Assembly: GCA_003693905.1 (NCBI GenBank)
Contig: RFLL01000194.1
Span: 1 to 10,492, forward strand
Source: Alphaproteobacteria bacterium
GTDB taxonomy: Bacteria > Pseudomonadota > Alphaproteobacteria > Kiloniellales > J153
DNA length: 10,492 bases
Direction of reading: 5' to 3'
The translations under genes and the position numbers were made by a program. This document shows, in pieces, positions 1 to 6,936 of this stretch; positions within the stretch are counted from its first letter, which is position 1; every line of letters begins with the position of its first letter. The notes under the pieces were generated by a model, which saw only the letters and a program-made list of their open reading frames with translations, was not told the origin of the DNA and searched no databases.

Positions 1-362
1 CCGGCAGCCATCTCGGCCGCGGTCTTGCCGACACCAGCGAAAACGATACGTGCGGCCGGCACGCCGGCGGCCAGCGCGACGCGCAATTCCCCCTCCGAGA
101 CCACATCCGCCCCGGCCCCGAGGCGGGCCAGTGTGCGCACCACCGCCAGATTGTCGTTGGCCTTGAGGGCATAGCAGATGGTGGCGGGCAGGTCCGAAAG
201 CGCCGCCGCGAAGGTCCGGTAGGCGTCTTCGATGGCCGCGGTGGCGTAGCAGTAGAACGGCGTGCCGACGTCTTCGGCAAGGGCGGGGACCGGCACGTCC
301 TCGACATGGAGCAGGCCGTCGCGATAGGCGAATGCGCCCTTGATCTGGTCGCCGGCCATCAT
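1..362 (-). CDS. lysA: Diaminopimelate decarboxylase, N-terminal part (runs off the left edge)
   Basis: LysA removes CO2 from meso-diaminopimelate to give L-lysine, the last step of lysine synthesis, using pyridoxal phosphate in the cytoplasm. About 120 N-terminal residues are present. They contain the PLP-lysine motif YALKAN (Lys at about residue 67), followed by LARLGAGADVVSEGEL and IVFAGVGKT, all typical of the alanine-racemase-like barrel of this family. The C-terminal two thirds lie beyond base 1. Two ATG codons stand in tandem at 362 and 359. The first overlaps the stop codon of the upstream lipoprotein gene as ATGA, so I chose 362, but 359 is equally possible. Translational coupling to the lipoprotein gene is likely. 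The family identification is secure; only the incomplete length limits it. Confidence 0.93.
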   Translation of the reverse strand, partial: MMAGDQIKGAFAYRDGLLHVEDVPVPALAEDVGTPFYCYATAAIEDAYRTFAAALSDLPATICYALKANDNLAVVRTLARLGAGADVVSEGELRVALAAGVPAARIVFAGVGKTAAEMAA

Positions 363-640
363 TGCACCGGGGGTTGACCGTAGGTAGTCGTACGGCGGCT
401 GTCCGGGAACGGCGACAGGTCGCCGGCGGTGGTCGGCACCTCGCGCGAGGCCGGCGCCGATTCCGACTCATCGGGTGGCAGGACCGAGGCCGGGTCGGGG
501 TAGGGGCGCGGATAGGTGTAGCGGGATTCCTCGCCTTCCGGCGGCGCCAGCTCGCTGCGTTTGCCGCAAGCCGCAATCGCGGCGACGACGAGCCCGGCGA
601 GCGCCAAGCGCAGCCAGAAAGACGGCAGCCGCCGGCTCAC
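359..640 (-). CDS. lptM: Small lipoprotein, LptM/LppL-like
   Basis: This is a predicted 93-residue lipoprotein. It starts with a basic segment ([11 protein letters not shown]), then a hydrophobic signal helix and a lipobox I-A-A-C with the lipidated Cys at residue 25. The following [12 protein letters not shown] resembles the CGKRGPL-type start of LptM (YifL) and Pseudomonas LppL, small lipoproteins commonly encoded just before lysA. LptM in enterobacteria helps assemble the LptDE lipopolysaccharide translocon; the same role here is inference. After the lipobox the chain is polar, rich in Pro, Ser and Glu, with a Tyr/Pro segment ([10 protein letters not shown]) and no visible fold. The GTG start at 640 overlaps the argH stop as GTGA, and the stop at 359-361 overlaps lysA, so the three genes are probably one mRNA. 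Gene-finders may miss it because it is short and starts with GTG. Confidence 0.75.
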   Translation of the reverse strand: MSRRLPSFWLRLALAGLVVAAIAACGKRSELAPPEGEESRYTYPRPYPDPASVLPPDESESAPASREVPTTAGDLSPFPDSRRTTTYGQPPVQ

Positions 641-2088
641 AGGAACCGCTCCCGCGCCTGCGCGATGGCCGAGCGCACCTGGTCGGGGGCGGTGCCGCCC
701 GCACTGGTGCGGCTGGCGACGGCGCGTTCGACGCTCAGAACCTCGTAGACCGCTTCGGTGATGCGCGGCTCCACCGCCTGCATCTCGGCCAGCGGCAGCT
801 CGGCCAGGTCGCAACCGCGCGCTTCGGCCCGGCGCACGATGGCCCCGGTCACGTGGTGGGCGTCGCGGAACGGCAGCCCGAGGACCCGCACCAGCCAGTC
901 GGCAAGGTCGGTGGCGGTCAGGAACCCGGCCTCGGTGGCGGCCCGCATCGCCGCCGGGTTCGCCGTCATGTCGCGGATCATGCCGGTCATCGCGGCGACC
1001 GCCAGGTTCAGGGTCTCGGCGGCGTCGAACACCGGTTCCTTGTCTTCCTGCATGTCCTTGCCATAGGCCAGCGGCAGCCCCTTCATCACGGTGAGGAGGG
1101 TCTGGAACGCCCCGGCGATGCGTCCCGTCTTGGCGCGGATCAGTTCGGCCGCATCGGGGTTGCGCTTCTGCGGCATGATCGAGCTGCCCGTGGTATAGGC
1201 ATCGGACAAGGTGATGAAGCCGTAAGCCGGCGTGCACCACAGGACCAGTTCCTCGGCCAGACGCGACAGGTGCATGGCCAGGATCGCCGCGGCGGCGAGG
1301 AAGTCGAGCGCGAAATCCCGGTCCGAAACGGCATCCATGGAATTGGCCATCGGCCGGTCGAAGCCCAGCGCCGCCGCCGTGGCCGCCCGGTCGACGGGGA
1401 ACGAGGTGCCGGCCAGGGCGGCGGCGCCGAGCGGACATTCGTTGAGCCGCGCCCGGGCATCGCGCAGACGGCTGCGATCACGCCCGATCATCTCGACATA
1501 GGCCAGCAGGTGATGGCCGAAAGTCACCGGTTGCGCCGGTTGCAGGTGGGTGGTGCCGGGCATCACGGTGTCGGCGTGAGTCTCGGCCTGGTCGATGAGG
1601 GCGGCCTGCAGGGCACGCAGGGCTTCGTCGAGGGCGTCGATCGTATCGCGGACCCAGAGACGGAAGTCGGTCGCCACCTGATCGTTGCGCGAACGTGCCG
1701 TATGCAGGCGTCCGGCCGCCTCGCCGATCAGCTCGCGCAGCCGCGCTTCGATGTTCATGTGGATGTCTTCGAGATCGCGGCGGAAGGTGAAGCGGCCTTC
1801 GGCGATTTCTCGCGCAATCGTGTCTAGCCCTTCGCAGATGGCGGCGCCATCTTCGCGAGGGATGATGCCCTGCGCGACGAGCATGTTACAATGCGCCTTC
1901 GAAGCTGCGATATCCTGGGCGTAAAGCCGACGGTCGAAGTCGATCGAGGCGTTGATGCGTTGCATCGCCTCGGCCGGCCCGAGGTCGAAACGGCCGCCCC
2001 ACATGGTATTGGCCGAGGTCGCCGGGGACCGGTCTTCCGGTGGCGACCCGGCATCGTGGCCCGAGTTCCGCTCGCCTGTTGGGTTCAT
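637..2088 (-). CDS. argH: Argininosuccinate lyase
   Basis: ArgH splits argininosuccinate into arginine and fumarate, the final step of arginine synthesis, as a cytoplasmic homotetramer of the fumarase/aspartase superfamily. The 483-residue product shows the N-terminal MWGGRF motif, [29 protein letters not shown] (His at about 181, the position of the conserved catalytic-region His) and the superfamily signature [12 protein letters not shown] at about 301-312, whose mobile loop carries the catalytic serine. The chosen ATG at 2088 leaves 28 polar residues before MWGGRF, more than usual. The next in-frame ATG, at 2004, is the Met of that motif and would give 455 residues. No strong Shine-Dalgarno is visible before 2088. 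The gene is divergent from the thioredoxin gene (46-bp gap) and overlaps the downstream lipoprotein gene. Confidence 0.95.
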   Translation of the reverse strand: MNPTGERNSGHDAGSPPEDRSPATSANTMWGGRFDLGPAEAMQRINASIDFDRRLYAQDIAASKAHCNMLVAQGIIPREDGAAICEGLDTIAREIAEGRFTFRRDLEDIHMNIEARLRELIGEAAGRLHTARSRNDQVATDFRLWVRDTIDALDEALRALQAALIDQAETHADTVMPGTTHLQPAQPVTFGHHLLAYVEMIGRDRSRLRDARARLNECPLGAAALAGTSFPVDRAATAAALGFDRPMANSMDAVSDRDFALDFLAAAAILAMHLSRLAEELVLWCTPAYGFITLSDAYTTGSSIMPQKRNPDAAELIRAKTGRIAGAFQTLLTVMKGLPLAYGKDMQEDKEPVFDAAETLNLAVAAMTGMIRDMTANPAAMRAATEAGFLTATDLADWLVRVLGLPFRDAHHVTGAIVRRAEARGCDLAELPLAEMQAVEPRITEAVYEVLSVERAVASRTSAGGTAPDQVRSAIAQARERFL

Positions 2089-2134
2089 GCCCGCACCAAT
2101 TCGTACCTGACGTTCATTTACGACGAGGCCGCCC

Positions 2135-2767
2135 ATGTCGATCAAAAACCGTCGCCGCCGCGCCCGGTTCCTTGTTCTGGCCCTGTGGTCGATTCTGGCC
2201 GGACTGGGCATCGCCGCCCCCGCCGTGGCCGATACGCCGCCCCTGGAGGGCCCGTTCGCAACCTACTTTAACCCCTTGGACCCACCGGCGAAAGCGCCGC
2301 CGGTGGCGTTTCGGGACCTGAACGGGGACGCGGTGCGACTGAGCGATTTCCACGGCAAGGTGGTGGTCCTCAATTTCTGGGCCACGTGGTGCCCGCCGTG
2401 CATCCGCGAGATGCCTTCGCTTGATCGCCTGCAGGCGGCGCTGGGAGCGGAAGGACTGGCGGTTGTGGCGATCTCTCTGGATCGCGGCGGCCGCGAGGTG
2501 GTGGCCCCCTTCGCCAAAAAGCTCGGCCTCACCCGGATGGGCCTTTATCTGGATCCGAAGTGGAAACTGGCGCGCCCGCTCGGCCTGTCGGGACTGCCGA
2601 CGACTTACATCATCGAGCGCGGTGGCGGCATCGTCGGGGTCGTGAACGGGCCGGCGGAATGGGACGGGCCGGAAGCCGTCGCGCTGCTGCGGCACTATCT
2701 CGGCAAACCGGCGCGCTCGGGAACGCGCTCGCAGTCGACGGCGGCAGGCACCGTCCCCGGCGGTTGA
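2135..2767 (+). CDS. tlpA: TlpA-family membrane-anchored thioredoxin-like oxidoreductase
   Basis: This is a periplasm-facing thiol-disulfide reductase of the TlpA/ResA type; members reduce cysteines of apocytochromes or of copper-delivery proteins for cytochrome oxidase. The 210-residue product has a very basic N-terminus (KNRRRRAR), one hydrophobic helix at about 12-32 that could be an anchor or signal peptide, then a thioredoxin fold. The active site is WATWCPPC with Cys86 and Cys89, and the cis-proline loop is at GLPTT (Pro155). The last 20 residues are a low-complexity Ser/Thr/Gly tail. A GAGG at 2125-2128 lies 6 bases before the ATG. TlpA beside a divergent argH is a known alphaproteobacterial arrangement. 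The exact substrate cannot be read from sequence. Confidence 0.9.
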   Translation: MSIKNRRRRARFLVLALWSILAGLGIAAPAVADTPPLEGPFATYFNPLDPPAKAPPVAFRDLNGDAVRLSDFHGKVVVLNFWATWCPPCIREMPSLDRLQAALGAEGLAVVAISLDRGGREVVAPFAKKLGLTRMGLYLDPKWKLARPLGLSGLPTTYIIERGGGIVGVVNGPAEWDGPEAVALLRHYLGKPARSGTRSQSTAAGTVPGG

Positions 2768-2768
2768 T

Positions 2769-2790
2769 CCGGGCGCCGCGCGGCGCCCGG
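2769..2790. terminator. Perfect 22-bp palindrome between convergent genes
   Basis: Two 11-base halves (CCGGGCGCCGC and its exact complement) meet without a spacer. As RNA this would fold into a GC-only hairpin with the innermost bases open as a loop. It fills the 25-bp gap between the stop codons of tlpA (2765-2767) and the 3-hydroxybutyryl-CoA dehydrogenase gene (2793-2795), so it could end transcription from both sides. No U-run follows on either strand, so it is not a textbook intrinsic terminator. Confidence 0.5.
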
Positions 2791-2792
2791 CC

Positions 2793-3701
2793 TCAGCGGG
2801 TCGGTACCGGCGTCTCGCCGCCGTAGTCGTAGAAACCGCGCCCTGTCTTGCGGCCGAGCCAGCCGGCCTCGACGTATTTCACCAGCAGCGGGCACGGGCG
2901 GTACTTGGAATCGGCCAAGCCTTCGTAAAGGACGTGCATCACCGCCAGGCAGGTGTCGAGGCCGATGAAATCGGCCAGTTCCAGCGGCCCCATGGGGTGG
3001 TTGGCGCCCAGCTTCATCGCCGTGTCGATCGATTCGACCGAGCCCACGCCCTCGTAGAGGGTATAGACCGCTTCGTTGATCATCGGCAGCAGAATGCGGT
3101 TGACGATGAAGGCGGGGAAGTCTTCGGCCACCGCCGGCGTCTTGCCGAGCTTGACGGCAAAGGCGCGCACGGTTCGGAACGTCGTCTCGTCGGTGGCGAT
3201 GCCGCGGATCAGCTCGACCAGCTTCATCACCGGCACCGGGTTCATGAAATGCATGCCCATGAACCGTTCCGGACGATCGGTGGCCGCCGCCAGACGGGTG
3301 ATCGAAATCGACGAGGTGTTGGAACAGATGATCGCCGCGGGTTTGAGCTCCTTGCACAGGGCCTTGAAGATCTCGCGCTTGACCTCTTCGTTCTCGGTTG
3401 CCGCTTCGATCACGATGTCGCAGTCGCGAAACAGCGACAATTCGGTTCCCGTTTCGATGCGCTTGAGGGCCGCCTGCTTGTCGGCCTCGGTGATGCGACC
3501 GCTGGCGACCTGTCGATCCATGTTGCGGGTGATGGTGGCCACCGCCTTGTCGAGATTTTCGCGCGCGACGTCCGACATCTTGACGTCGTATCCGGCCAGG
3601 GCGCAGACGTGCGCGATGCCGCTGCCCATCTGGCCGGCGCCGATCACGCCGACGGATTTGATGTCGATCGTGTCGCCGTTGGCAACGGGTTGTTCGGCCA
3701 T
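2793..3701 (-). CDS. hbd: 3-hydroxybutyryl-CoA dehydrogenase
   Basis: This NAD(P)-dependent enzyme interconverts acetoacetyl-CoA and (S)-3-hydroxybutyryl-CoA in fatty-acid, butyrate or polyhydroxybutyrate-linked metabolism. The 302-residue product has the Rossmann motif GAGQMG at 21-26, NTSS at 128-131, HFMNPVPVMKLVE at 151-163 and FIVNR at 198-202. Ser130, His151, Glu163 and Asn201 have the same spacing as the catalytic set of human short-chain 3-hydroxyacyl-CoA dehydrogenase (S137, H158, E170, N208), so the enzyme should be active. The start at 3701 follows an AAAAGG at a rather long distance; an in-frame ATG at 3725 would add eight residues. It lies 81 bp downstream of etfA on the same strand and probably shares its transcript. 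Exact chain-length preference is inference. Confidence 0.93.
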   Translation of the reverse strand: MAEQPVANGDTIDIKSVGVIGAGQMGSGIAHVCALAGYDVKMSDVARENLDKAVATITRNMDRQVASGRITEADKQAALKRIETGTELSLFRDCDIVIEAATENEEVKREIFKALCKELKPAAIICSNTSSISITRLAAATDRPERFMGMHFMNPVPVMKLVELIRGIATDETTFRTVRAFAVKLGKTPAVAEDFPAFIVNRILLPMINEAVYTLYEGVGSVESIDTAMKLGANHPMGPLELADFIGLDTCLAVMHVLYEGLADSKYRPCPLLVKYVEAGWLGRKTGRGFYDYGGETPVPTR

Positions 3702-3782
3702 GGATCGTGTACCTTTTCGCTGCAAGAACGAGATGTGACGGATGGGTGCCGCCCGGACCCGCCCGCGGGACGTTGGTGATCG

Positions 3783-4718
3783 CTATTGATCGAGCGCCTT
3801 TTCAAGCTCCGGAATGGCCTGGAACAGATCCGCGACCAGCCCGTAGTCGGCGACCTGGAAGATCGGCGCCTCTTCATCCTTGTTGATGGCGACGATGACC
3901 TTGGAATCCTTCATTCCTGCCAAGTGCTGAATGGCGCCGGAGATGCCGACGGCGATATAGAGGTTGGGCGCCACCACCTTGCCGGTCTGCCCGACCTGAT
4001 AGTCGTTGGGCACGAAGCCGGCATCGACGGCGGCGCGGCTGGCGCCGACGGCGGCCCCCAGCTTGTCGGCGATGCGCTCCAGCATGGCGAAGTTTTCGCC
4101 GCTCTGCATGCCGCGTCCGCCCGAAATCACGATATCGGCGGTGGTCAGCTCCGGGCGTTCCGACTTGGTCAGTTCCTGGCCGACGAAGCGCGACAGGCCG
4201 GCCTCCCCGGTCGGCTCCACGGCCTCGATCGGGGCCGAGCCGCCCTCTTCCGGGGCCGCGTCGAAGGCGGTGGCGCGCACGGTGATGATCTTGATGGCAT
4301 CGCCCGAGCGCACGGTGGCCAGCGCGTTGCCGGCATAGATCGGGCGCACGAAGGTGTCGGGCGCCTCGATGGCGCTGATGTCGGAGATCTGCTGCACGTC
4401 GAGCAGGGCGGCGGCGCGCGGCATCACGTTCTTGCCGAAGGTCGAGGCCGGTGCCAGGACATGGCCGTAATCGGGGGCCAGCCTGGCGATCAGCGGCGCC
4501 ACGTTTTCGGCCAGCCCGTGGGCATATTCGGGCGCGTCGCAGATCAGAACCTTGGCCACGCCCGGAATCTTCGCCGCGGCCTCGGCCGCGCTCCGGCACT
4601 GGTGTCCGGCGACCAGAACGTGGACATCGCCGCCCAGTTCCCGGGCCGCGGTTACGGTATTGAGCGTAGCGGGCTTGAGGGCCGCGTTATCGTGCTCGGC
4701 GACGACCAGGACGCTCAT
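3783..4718 (-). CDS. etfA: Electron transfer flavoprotein alpha subunit
   Basis: EtfA binds FAD and, with EtfB, carries electrons from acyl-CoA dehydrogenases to ETF:quinone oxidoreductase at the membrane. The 311-residue length is normal. The N-terminal half is the adenine-nucleotide-hydrolase-like fold (starts [11 protein letters not shown]). The C-terminal FAD domain is clear: [11 protein letters not shown], then [11 protein letters not shown] and [17 protein letters not shown] at about 241-269, and a final [20 protein letters not shown] block. The start codon at 4718 overlaps the etfB stop by one base (TGATG), so the two subunits are probably translated in a coupled way, as expected for a 1:1 dimer. 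It could serve the acyl-CoA dehydrogenase encoded at 7722-9437. Confidence 0.97.
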   Translation of the reverse strand: MSVLVVAEHDNAALKPATLNTVTAARELGGDVHVLVAGHQCRSAAEAAAKIPGVAKVLICDAPEYAHGLAENVAPLIARLAPDYGHVLAPASTFGKNVMPRAAALLDVQQISDISAIEAPDTFVRPIYAGNALATVRSGDAIKIITVRATAFDAAPEEGGSAPIEAVEPTGEAGLSRFVGQELTKSERPELTTADIVISGGRGMQSGENFAMLERIADKLGAAVGASRAAVDAGFVPNDYQVGQTGKVVAPNLYIAVGISGAIQHLAGMKDSKVIVAINKDEEAPIFQVADYGLVADLFQAIPELEKALDQ

Positions 4719-5467
4719 CAGATCACCTTCGCTTCGTTGCGCAGTTTGTCGACCAGTTCGGCCACGCTGGCCACCTTCACGCCGGCCTTGCGTGCCGGCG
4801 GTTCGACCACCTGAAGAACCGACACCCGCGGTGTCGTATCGACGCCGAGATCGGCCGGGGTCAGGGTTTCGATCGGTTTCTTCTTCGCCTTCATGATGTT
4901 GGGCAGCGAGGCGTAGCGCGGCTGGTTGAGACGCAGATCCACGGTGACGACGCACGGCATCTTGAGTTCGACGATCTCCAGGCCGCCGTCGACCTCGCGC
5001 GTGACCTTCATCGCGCCGTCGGCAAGCTCCAGCTTCGAGGCGAACGTGCCCTGCGGCCAGCCGAGCAGGGCCGCCAGCATCTGGCCGGTCTGGTTGTTGT
5101 CACCGTCGATGGCCTGCTTGCCCATGATGACCAGGTCGGCCCCTTCCTTCTCGACCACGGCCTTGAGCAGCTTGGCCACGGCCAGCGGCTCCAGCGGATC
5201 GTCGCTGTGGATCAGGACGCCGCGGTCGGCGCCCATCGCCAGGGCGGTGCGGATCGTCTCCTGCGCCTGGGTCGGACCGGCCGAAACGGCGACGACCTCG
5301 CTGGCCGCGCCCGCTTCCTTCATGCGCACCGCCTCTTCCACGGCGATCTCGCAGAACGGGTTCATGGCCATTTTGACATTGGTCAGCTCGACCCCGCTGT
5401 GGTCCGCCTTGACGCGCACCTTGACGTTGGCATCGATGACCCGTTTGACGGGAACCAGGACCTTCAT
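4718..5467 (-). CDS. etfB: Electron transfer flavoprotein beta subunit
   Basis: EtfB is the AMP-binding partner of EtfA in the soluble electron-transfer flavoprotein. The 249-residue product starts [20 protein letters not shown], contains [12 protein letters not shown] in the nucleotide-binding region and [17 protein letters not shown], which fits the ETF-beta family signature by eye, then [19 protein letters not shown], the loop that docks onto dehydrogenase partners. The start at 5467 is preceded by AGG six bases upstream. It is the first gene of the etfB-etfA-hbd unit, behind a promoter-like sequence at 5565-5594 and a structured leader of about 90 bases. Confidence 0.97.
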   Translation of the reverse strand: MKVLVPVKRVIDANVKVRVKADHSGVELTNVKMAMNPFCEIAVEEAVRMKEAGAASEVVAVSAGPTQAQETIRTALAMGADRGVLIHSDDPLEPLAVAKLLKAVVEKEGADLVIMGKQAIDGDNNQTGQMLAALLGWPQGTFASKLELADGAMKVTREVDGGLEIVELKMPCVVTVDLRLNQPRYASLPNIMKAKKKPIETLTPADLGVDTTPRVSVLQVVEPPARKAGVKVASVAELVDKLRNEAKVI

Positions 5468-5507
5468 GGCATACCTGCTTGCGTTTGTTCGCGGGTGCAA
5501 ATCAGGG

Positions 5508-5554
5508 AAGGCCCTGCCGCGTTCCGGGGGCACGGCCGGAAAAACCAGGGCCTT
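5508..5554 (-). promoter_or_regulatory. Nested inverted repeats in the etfB leader
   Basis: A perfect 9-bp inverted repeat (5508-5516 with 5546-5554, AAGGCCCTG/CAGGGCCTT) encloses a second perfect 6-bp pair (5522-5527 with 5536-5541, TTCCGG/CCGGAA). If transcription starts near 5558, the leader would begin almost directly with this two-level stem, about 40 bases before the start codon. No poly-U follows, so it is not an obvious attenuator. It could stabilise the 5' end or bind a regulator. Confidence 0.45.
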
Positions 5555-5564
5555 TCGCGGGCGC

Positions 5565-5594
5565 ACAATAGGAGGATGCCCAGTGCGCTGTCAA
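5565..5594 (-). promoter_or_regulatory. Sigma70-type promoter for etfB-etfA-hbd
   Basis: On the minus strand a perfect -35 box TTGACA (5589-5594) is followed by 18 bases and TATTGT (5565-5570), a 4-of-6 match to the -10 box. With the overlapping CTATTG reading the spacer is 17. The predicted start is near 5555-5558, giving a leader of about 90 bases to etfB at 5467. Its place between the adenosyltransferase gene and etfB suggests that the etf unit is transcribed separately. Confidence 0.6.
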
Positions 5595-5615
5595 CGGAAC
5601 GTAATCGCTGCCGAA

Positions 5616-5634
5616 CGGGGGGTTTTGCCCCCCG
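5616..5634. terminator. G6/C6 hairpin downstream of the adenosyltransferase gene
   Basis: CGGGGGG and CCCCCCG form a perfect 7-bp stem around a 5-base loop (TTTTG on the plus strand), starting 36 bases past the adenosyltransferase stop codon and ending just before the etfB promoter. Its position suits a terminator separating the two units, but no U-run follows on the minus strand. Confidence 0.45.
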
Positions 5635-5670
5635 CACCCGCAGCGGCGGCCAGCAGCCGACAGCCCGATT

Positions 5671-6240
5671 TCAGCGGTTTTCGCCCGGTTGCCACAGGAT
5701 GTCGCGCGCCCCGCGGTCGTTGGCATGGCGGGCAAGCACGAACAGCAGATCCGACAGGCGGTTGATATAGCGGACGACCTCGGGATTGACCGGTTCGTGC
5801 GCCGCCAGCGCGGTGATGTCGCGCTCGGCCCGGCGCGCGATCGTGCGCGCCATGTGCAGGCTGGCACCGGCCGGCGTGCCACCCGGCAGGACGAAGCTGT
5901 CGAGTGGGGCCAGTTGGGCGTTGAAGGCGTCGATTTCCCGCTCCAGACGGGCGACCTGGGCCGCGCTCACACGCAGGGGCGCAGGCTTGCCGGGCGGCGT
6001 CTCGGCCTGCGGCCGGCACAGATCGGCGCCAAGGTCGAACAGGTCGTTCTGGACCCGGGCCAGGACGGCGTCGATTTCGCCCTCGACATGCAGGCGTGCC
6101 ATGCCGATGGCCGCGTTGGCTTCGTCCACGCTGCCGTAGGCCGCGACCCGGGCATCGTGTTTGGCGACCCGGGTGCCGTCGCCGAGCGACGTCTGCCCGG
6201 CATCGCCGCCCCGGGTATAGATGCGGGTCAACCGGACCAC
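5671..6240 (-). CDS. pduO: Cob(I)alamin adenosyltransferase, PduO type
   Basis: The enzyme transfers the adenosyl group of ATP to cob(I)alamin, making adenosylcobalamin, the coenzyme of methylmalonyl-CoA and ethylmalonyl-CoA mutases. The 189-residue product has the PduO-family N-terminal ATP loop TRGGDAGQTSLGDGTRV, then YGSVDEANAAIG, FVLPGG, ASLHMARTIARRAER and RYINRLSDLLFVLAR, the helices that form the trimeric active site. The start is GTG at 6240, 11 bases after the stop of the upstream small membrane-protein gene, with an AAGG about 10 bases before it that overlaps that stop. The two genes are therefore probably co-transcribed. Downstream lies a hairpin and then the etf promoter. Confidence 0.94.
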   Translation of the reverse strand: MVRLTRIYTRGGDAGQTSLGDGTRVAKHDARVAAYGSVDEANAAIGMARLHVEGEIDAVLARVQNDLFDLGADLCRPQAETPPGKPAPLRVSAAQVARLEREIDAFNAQLAPLDSFVLPGGTPAGASLHMARTIARRAERDITALAAHEPVNPEVVRYINRLSDLLFVLARHANDRGARDILWQPGENR

Positions 6241-6251
6241 GGCCGCGCGCC

Positions 6252-6449
6252 TTACCCCTTGGCCAGCATCAGCGTGATCGCCAGCAGCAGCAGCGCACTG
6301 CCTTGCAGAATCACGCGCCAGCGCATCAGGCGGTTGCCGTACTTGCGGTTGAATTCACCGCCGCGCAGCATGACGACGACACCGGTCAACAGCACGCCGA
6401 GTGTCGCCAGCAGGGCCAGGACGACCAAGGTGACTAGAAAACCGTTCAT
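6252..6449 (-). CDS. Small two-helix membrane protein with HIG1-type motif
   Basis: This 65-residue protein has two hydrophobic helices (about 4-28 and 47-63) joined by a basic loop. The loop reads N39-x3-R43-x-R45-x3-Q49, close to the (Q/I)x3(R/H)xRx3Q pattern of HIG1-domain proteins, whose mitochondrial members (Rcf1, Higd1) bind cytochrome c oxidase and respiratory supercomplexes. The first position is Asn instead of Gln or Ile. Alphaproteobacterial members are usually annotated as twin transmembrane helix small proteins. A respiratory-complex role here is inference. It precedes the cobalamin adenosyltransferase gene by 11 bases, an association I recall as conserved in alphaproteobacteria. 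The ATG at 6449 has only a distant AGGAG, 13 bases upstream. Confidence 0.85.
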   Translation of the reverse strand: MNGFLVTLVVLALLATLGVLLTGVVVMLRGGEFNRKYGNRLMRWRVILQGSALLLLAITLMLAKG

Positions 6450-6533
6450 GCCTACGGGTATAGCTCCTGGAGCAACGTCCTGCCAGGGTATTTGTCGCCG
6501 CCACGGGTGTTGCCGCCGGCCGGAGGTGGGGGT

Positions 6534-6556
6534 TCGATCGGGTGTGCTCGATCGGG
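6534..6556. repeat. Tandem 9-bp repeat TCGATCGGG, 14-bp period
   Basis: TCGATCGGG occurs at 6534-6542 and 6548-6556. The core CGATCG is self-complementary, so the two copies can also form a 6-bp stem with an 8-base loop (6535-6540 with 6549-6554). It lies 12 bases beyond the stop of the DUF2905 gene, so it could be a weak terminator or a protein-binding site. Confidence 0.35.
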
Positions 6557-6568
6557 GCGGGCGTTCGC

Positions 6569-6769
6569 TCAGCGATTGATGAGCCAGAACAGAAGCGACA
6601 GGACGACGCTGATGACCAGCGAGGTGGCCAGCGGGACATAGATGCGCACGCCGTCGCGCTCGAACATCAGATCGCCGGGAAGCCGCCCGAGGCCGAGCTT
6701 GTGGGCCAGCGGCCACAGCAGGCCGAGGGCGATCAGAATGAGACCGAGCGTAATCAGAAATTTCGACAT
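6569..6769 (-). CDS. DUF2905 small membrane protein
   Basis: This 66-residue protein has two predicted membrane helices: a leading one (FLITLGLILIALGLLWPL) and a second (VPLATSLVISVVLSLLFWLI). Between them a short loop carries GLGRLPGD, the hallmark of the DUF2905 family (short hydrophobic bacterial proteins of unknown function). The N-terminus MSKFLITLG matches the usual family start, so I prefer the ATG at 6769 to one 51 bases upstream. A GAGGG lies 10 bases before it. It ends 119 bp before the HIG1-type gene on the same strand and is divergent from the PEP-CTERM gene. Its function is unknown. Confidence 0.85.
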   Translation of the reverse strand: MSKFLITLGLILIALGLLWPLAHKLGLGRLPGDLMFERDGVRIYVPLATSLVISVVLSLLFWLINR

Positions 6770-6835
6770 GGAAAAAACGCCCTCGCGGTTTCCGGGCTTG
6801 CCGCCCGCATGCGCCTTCACGCTCCGGCTCCTGAC

Positions 6836-6863
6836 AATTTAGAACCACGTTGCCGTGCGGCAA
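6836..6863 (-). promoter_or_regulatory. Candidate promoter of the DUF2905 gene
   Basis: On the minus strand TTGCCG (6858-6863) and TAAATT (6836-6841) are 16 bases apart, each a 4-of-6 match to the sigma70 boxes. The predicted start is about 60 bases before the ATG at 6769. The -35 box is one arm of the palindrome at 6850-6863, which suggests repression by whatever binds there. Weak on its own. Confidence 0.35.
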
Positions 6864-6874
6864 GGGCGTTGCCC
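6850..6874. repeat. Three alternating TTGCC half-sites (operator-like)
   Basis: TTGCCG (6850-6855), its exact complement CGGCAA (6858-6863) and a third copy TTGCCC (6869-6874) stand in a row. The first two form a perfect 6-2-6 palindrome; the second and third can pair as GGCAA/TTGCC with a 5-base loop. The cluster lies between the divergent DUF2905 and PEP-CTERM genes. Confidence 0.45.
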
Positions 6875-6878
6875 GGAG

Positions 6879-6936
6879 GTATTCCCCCAATTTTTCTGGG
6901 ATTCCCGGGCCCGTGCGCGTAGGCTTGGTGGAATAC
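6879..6936. repeat. ATTCCC repeats upstream of the PEP-CTERM gene
   Basis: ATTCCC occurs at 6881-6886 and 6901-6906, exactly 20 bp apart (about two helical turns), around an A/T-rich core (AATTTTT). GTATTCC at 6879-6885 also recurs inverted as GGAATAC at 6930-6936. Copies on the same face of the helix are common at activator sites. I see no convincing sigma70 or sigma54 promoter for the downstream gene. Confidence 0.35.

Noticed and set aside
359..1438. A 359-codon minus-strand frame running through argH into the lipoprotein gene.
   Set aside because: Only its last 93 codons make sense, as the lipoprotein starting with GTG at 640. The rest is an out-of-frame reading of argH.
475..1827. A 450-codon open frame on the plus strand, opposite argH.
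   Set aside because: Same reasoning: low-complexity Arg/Gly-rich translation, no motifs, and it mirrors the codon structure of argH.
2934..3779. A 281-codon plus-strand frame opposite the 3-hydroxybutyryl-CoA dehydrogenase gene.
   Set aside because: The composition is that of a shadow frame and the minus strand has an intact catalytic set.
5464..5472. A two-codon open frame ATG-CCA-TGA overlapping the etfB start.
   Set aside because: It is too short to distinguish from chance and sits between the Shine-Dalgarno and the real start. No sign of a regulatory peptide.
6463..6473. An 11-base inverted repeat GCTCC-T-GGAGC before the HIG1-type gene.
   Set aside because: It has a single-base centre and is short; it overlaps the only ribosome-binding-like AGGAG and is easily a chance match in this base composition.
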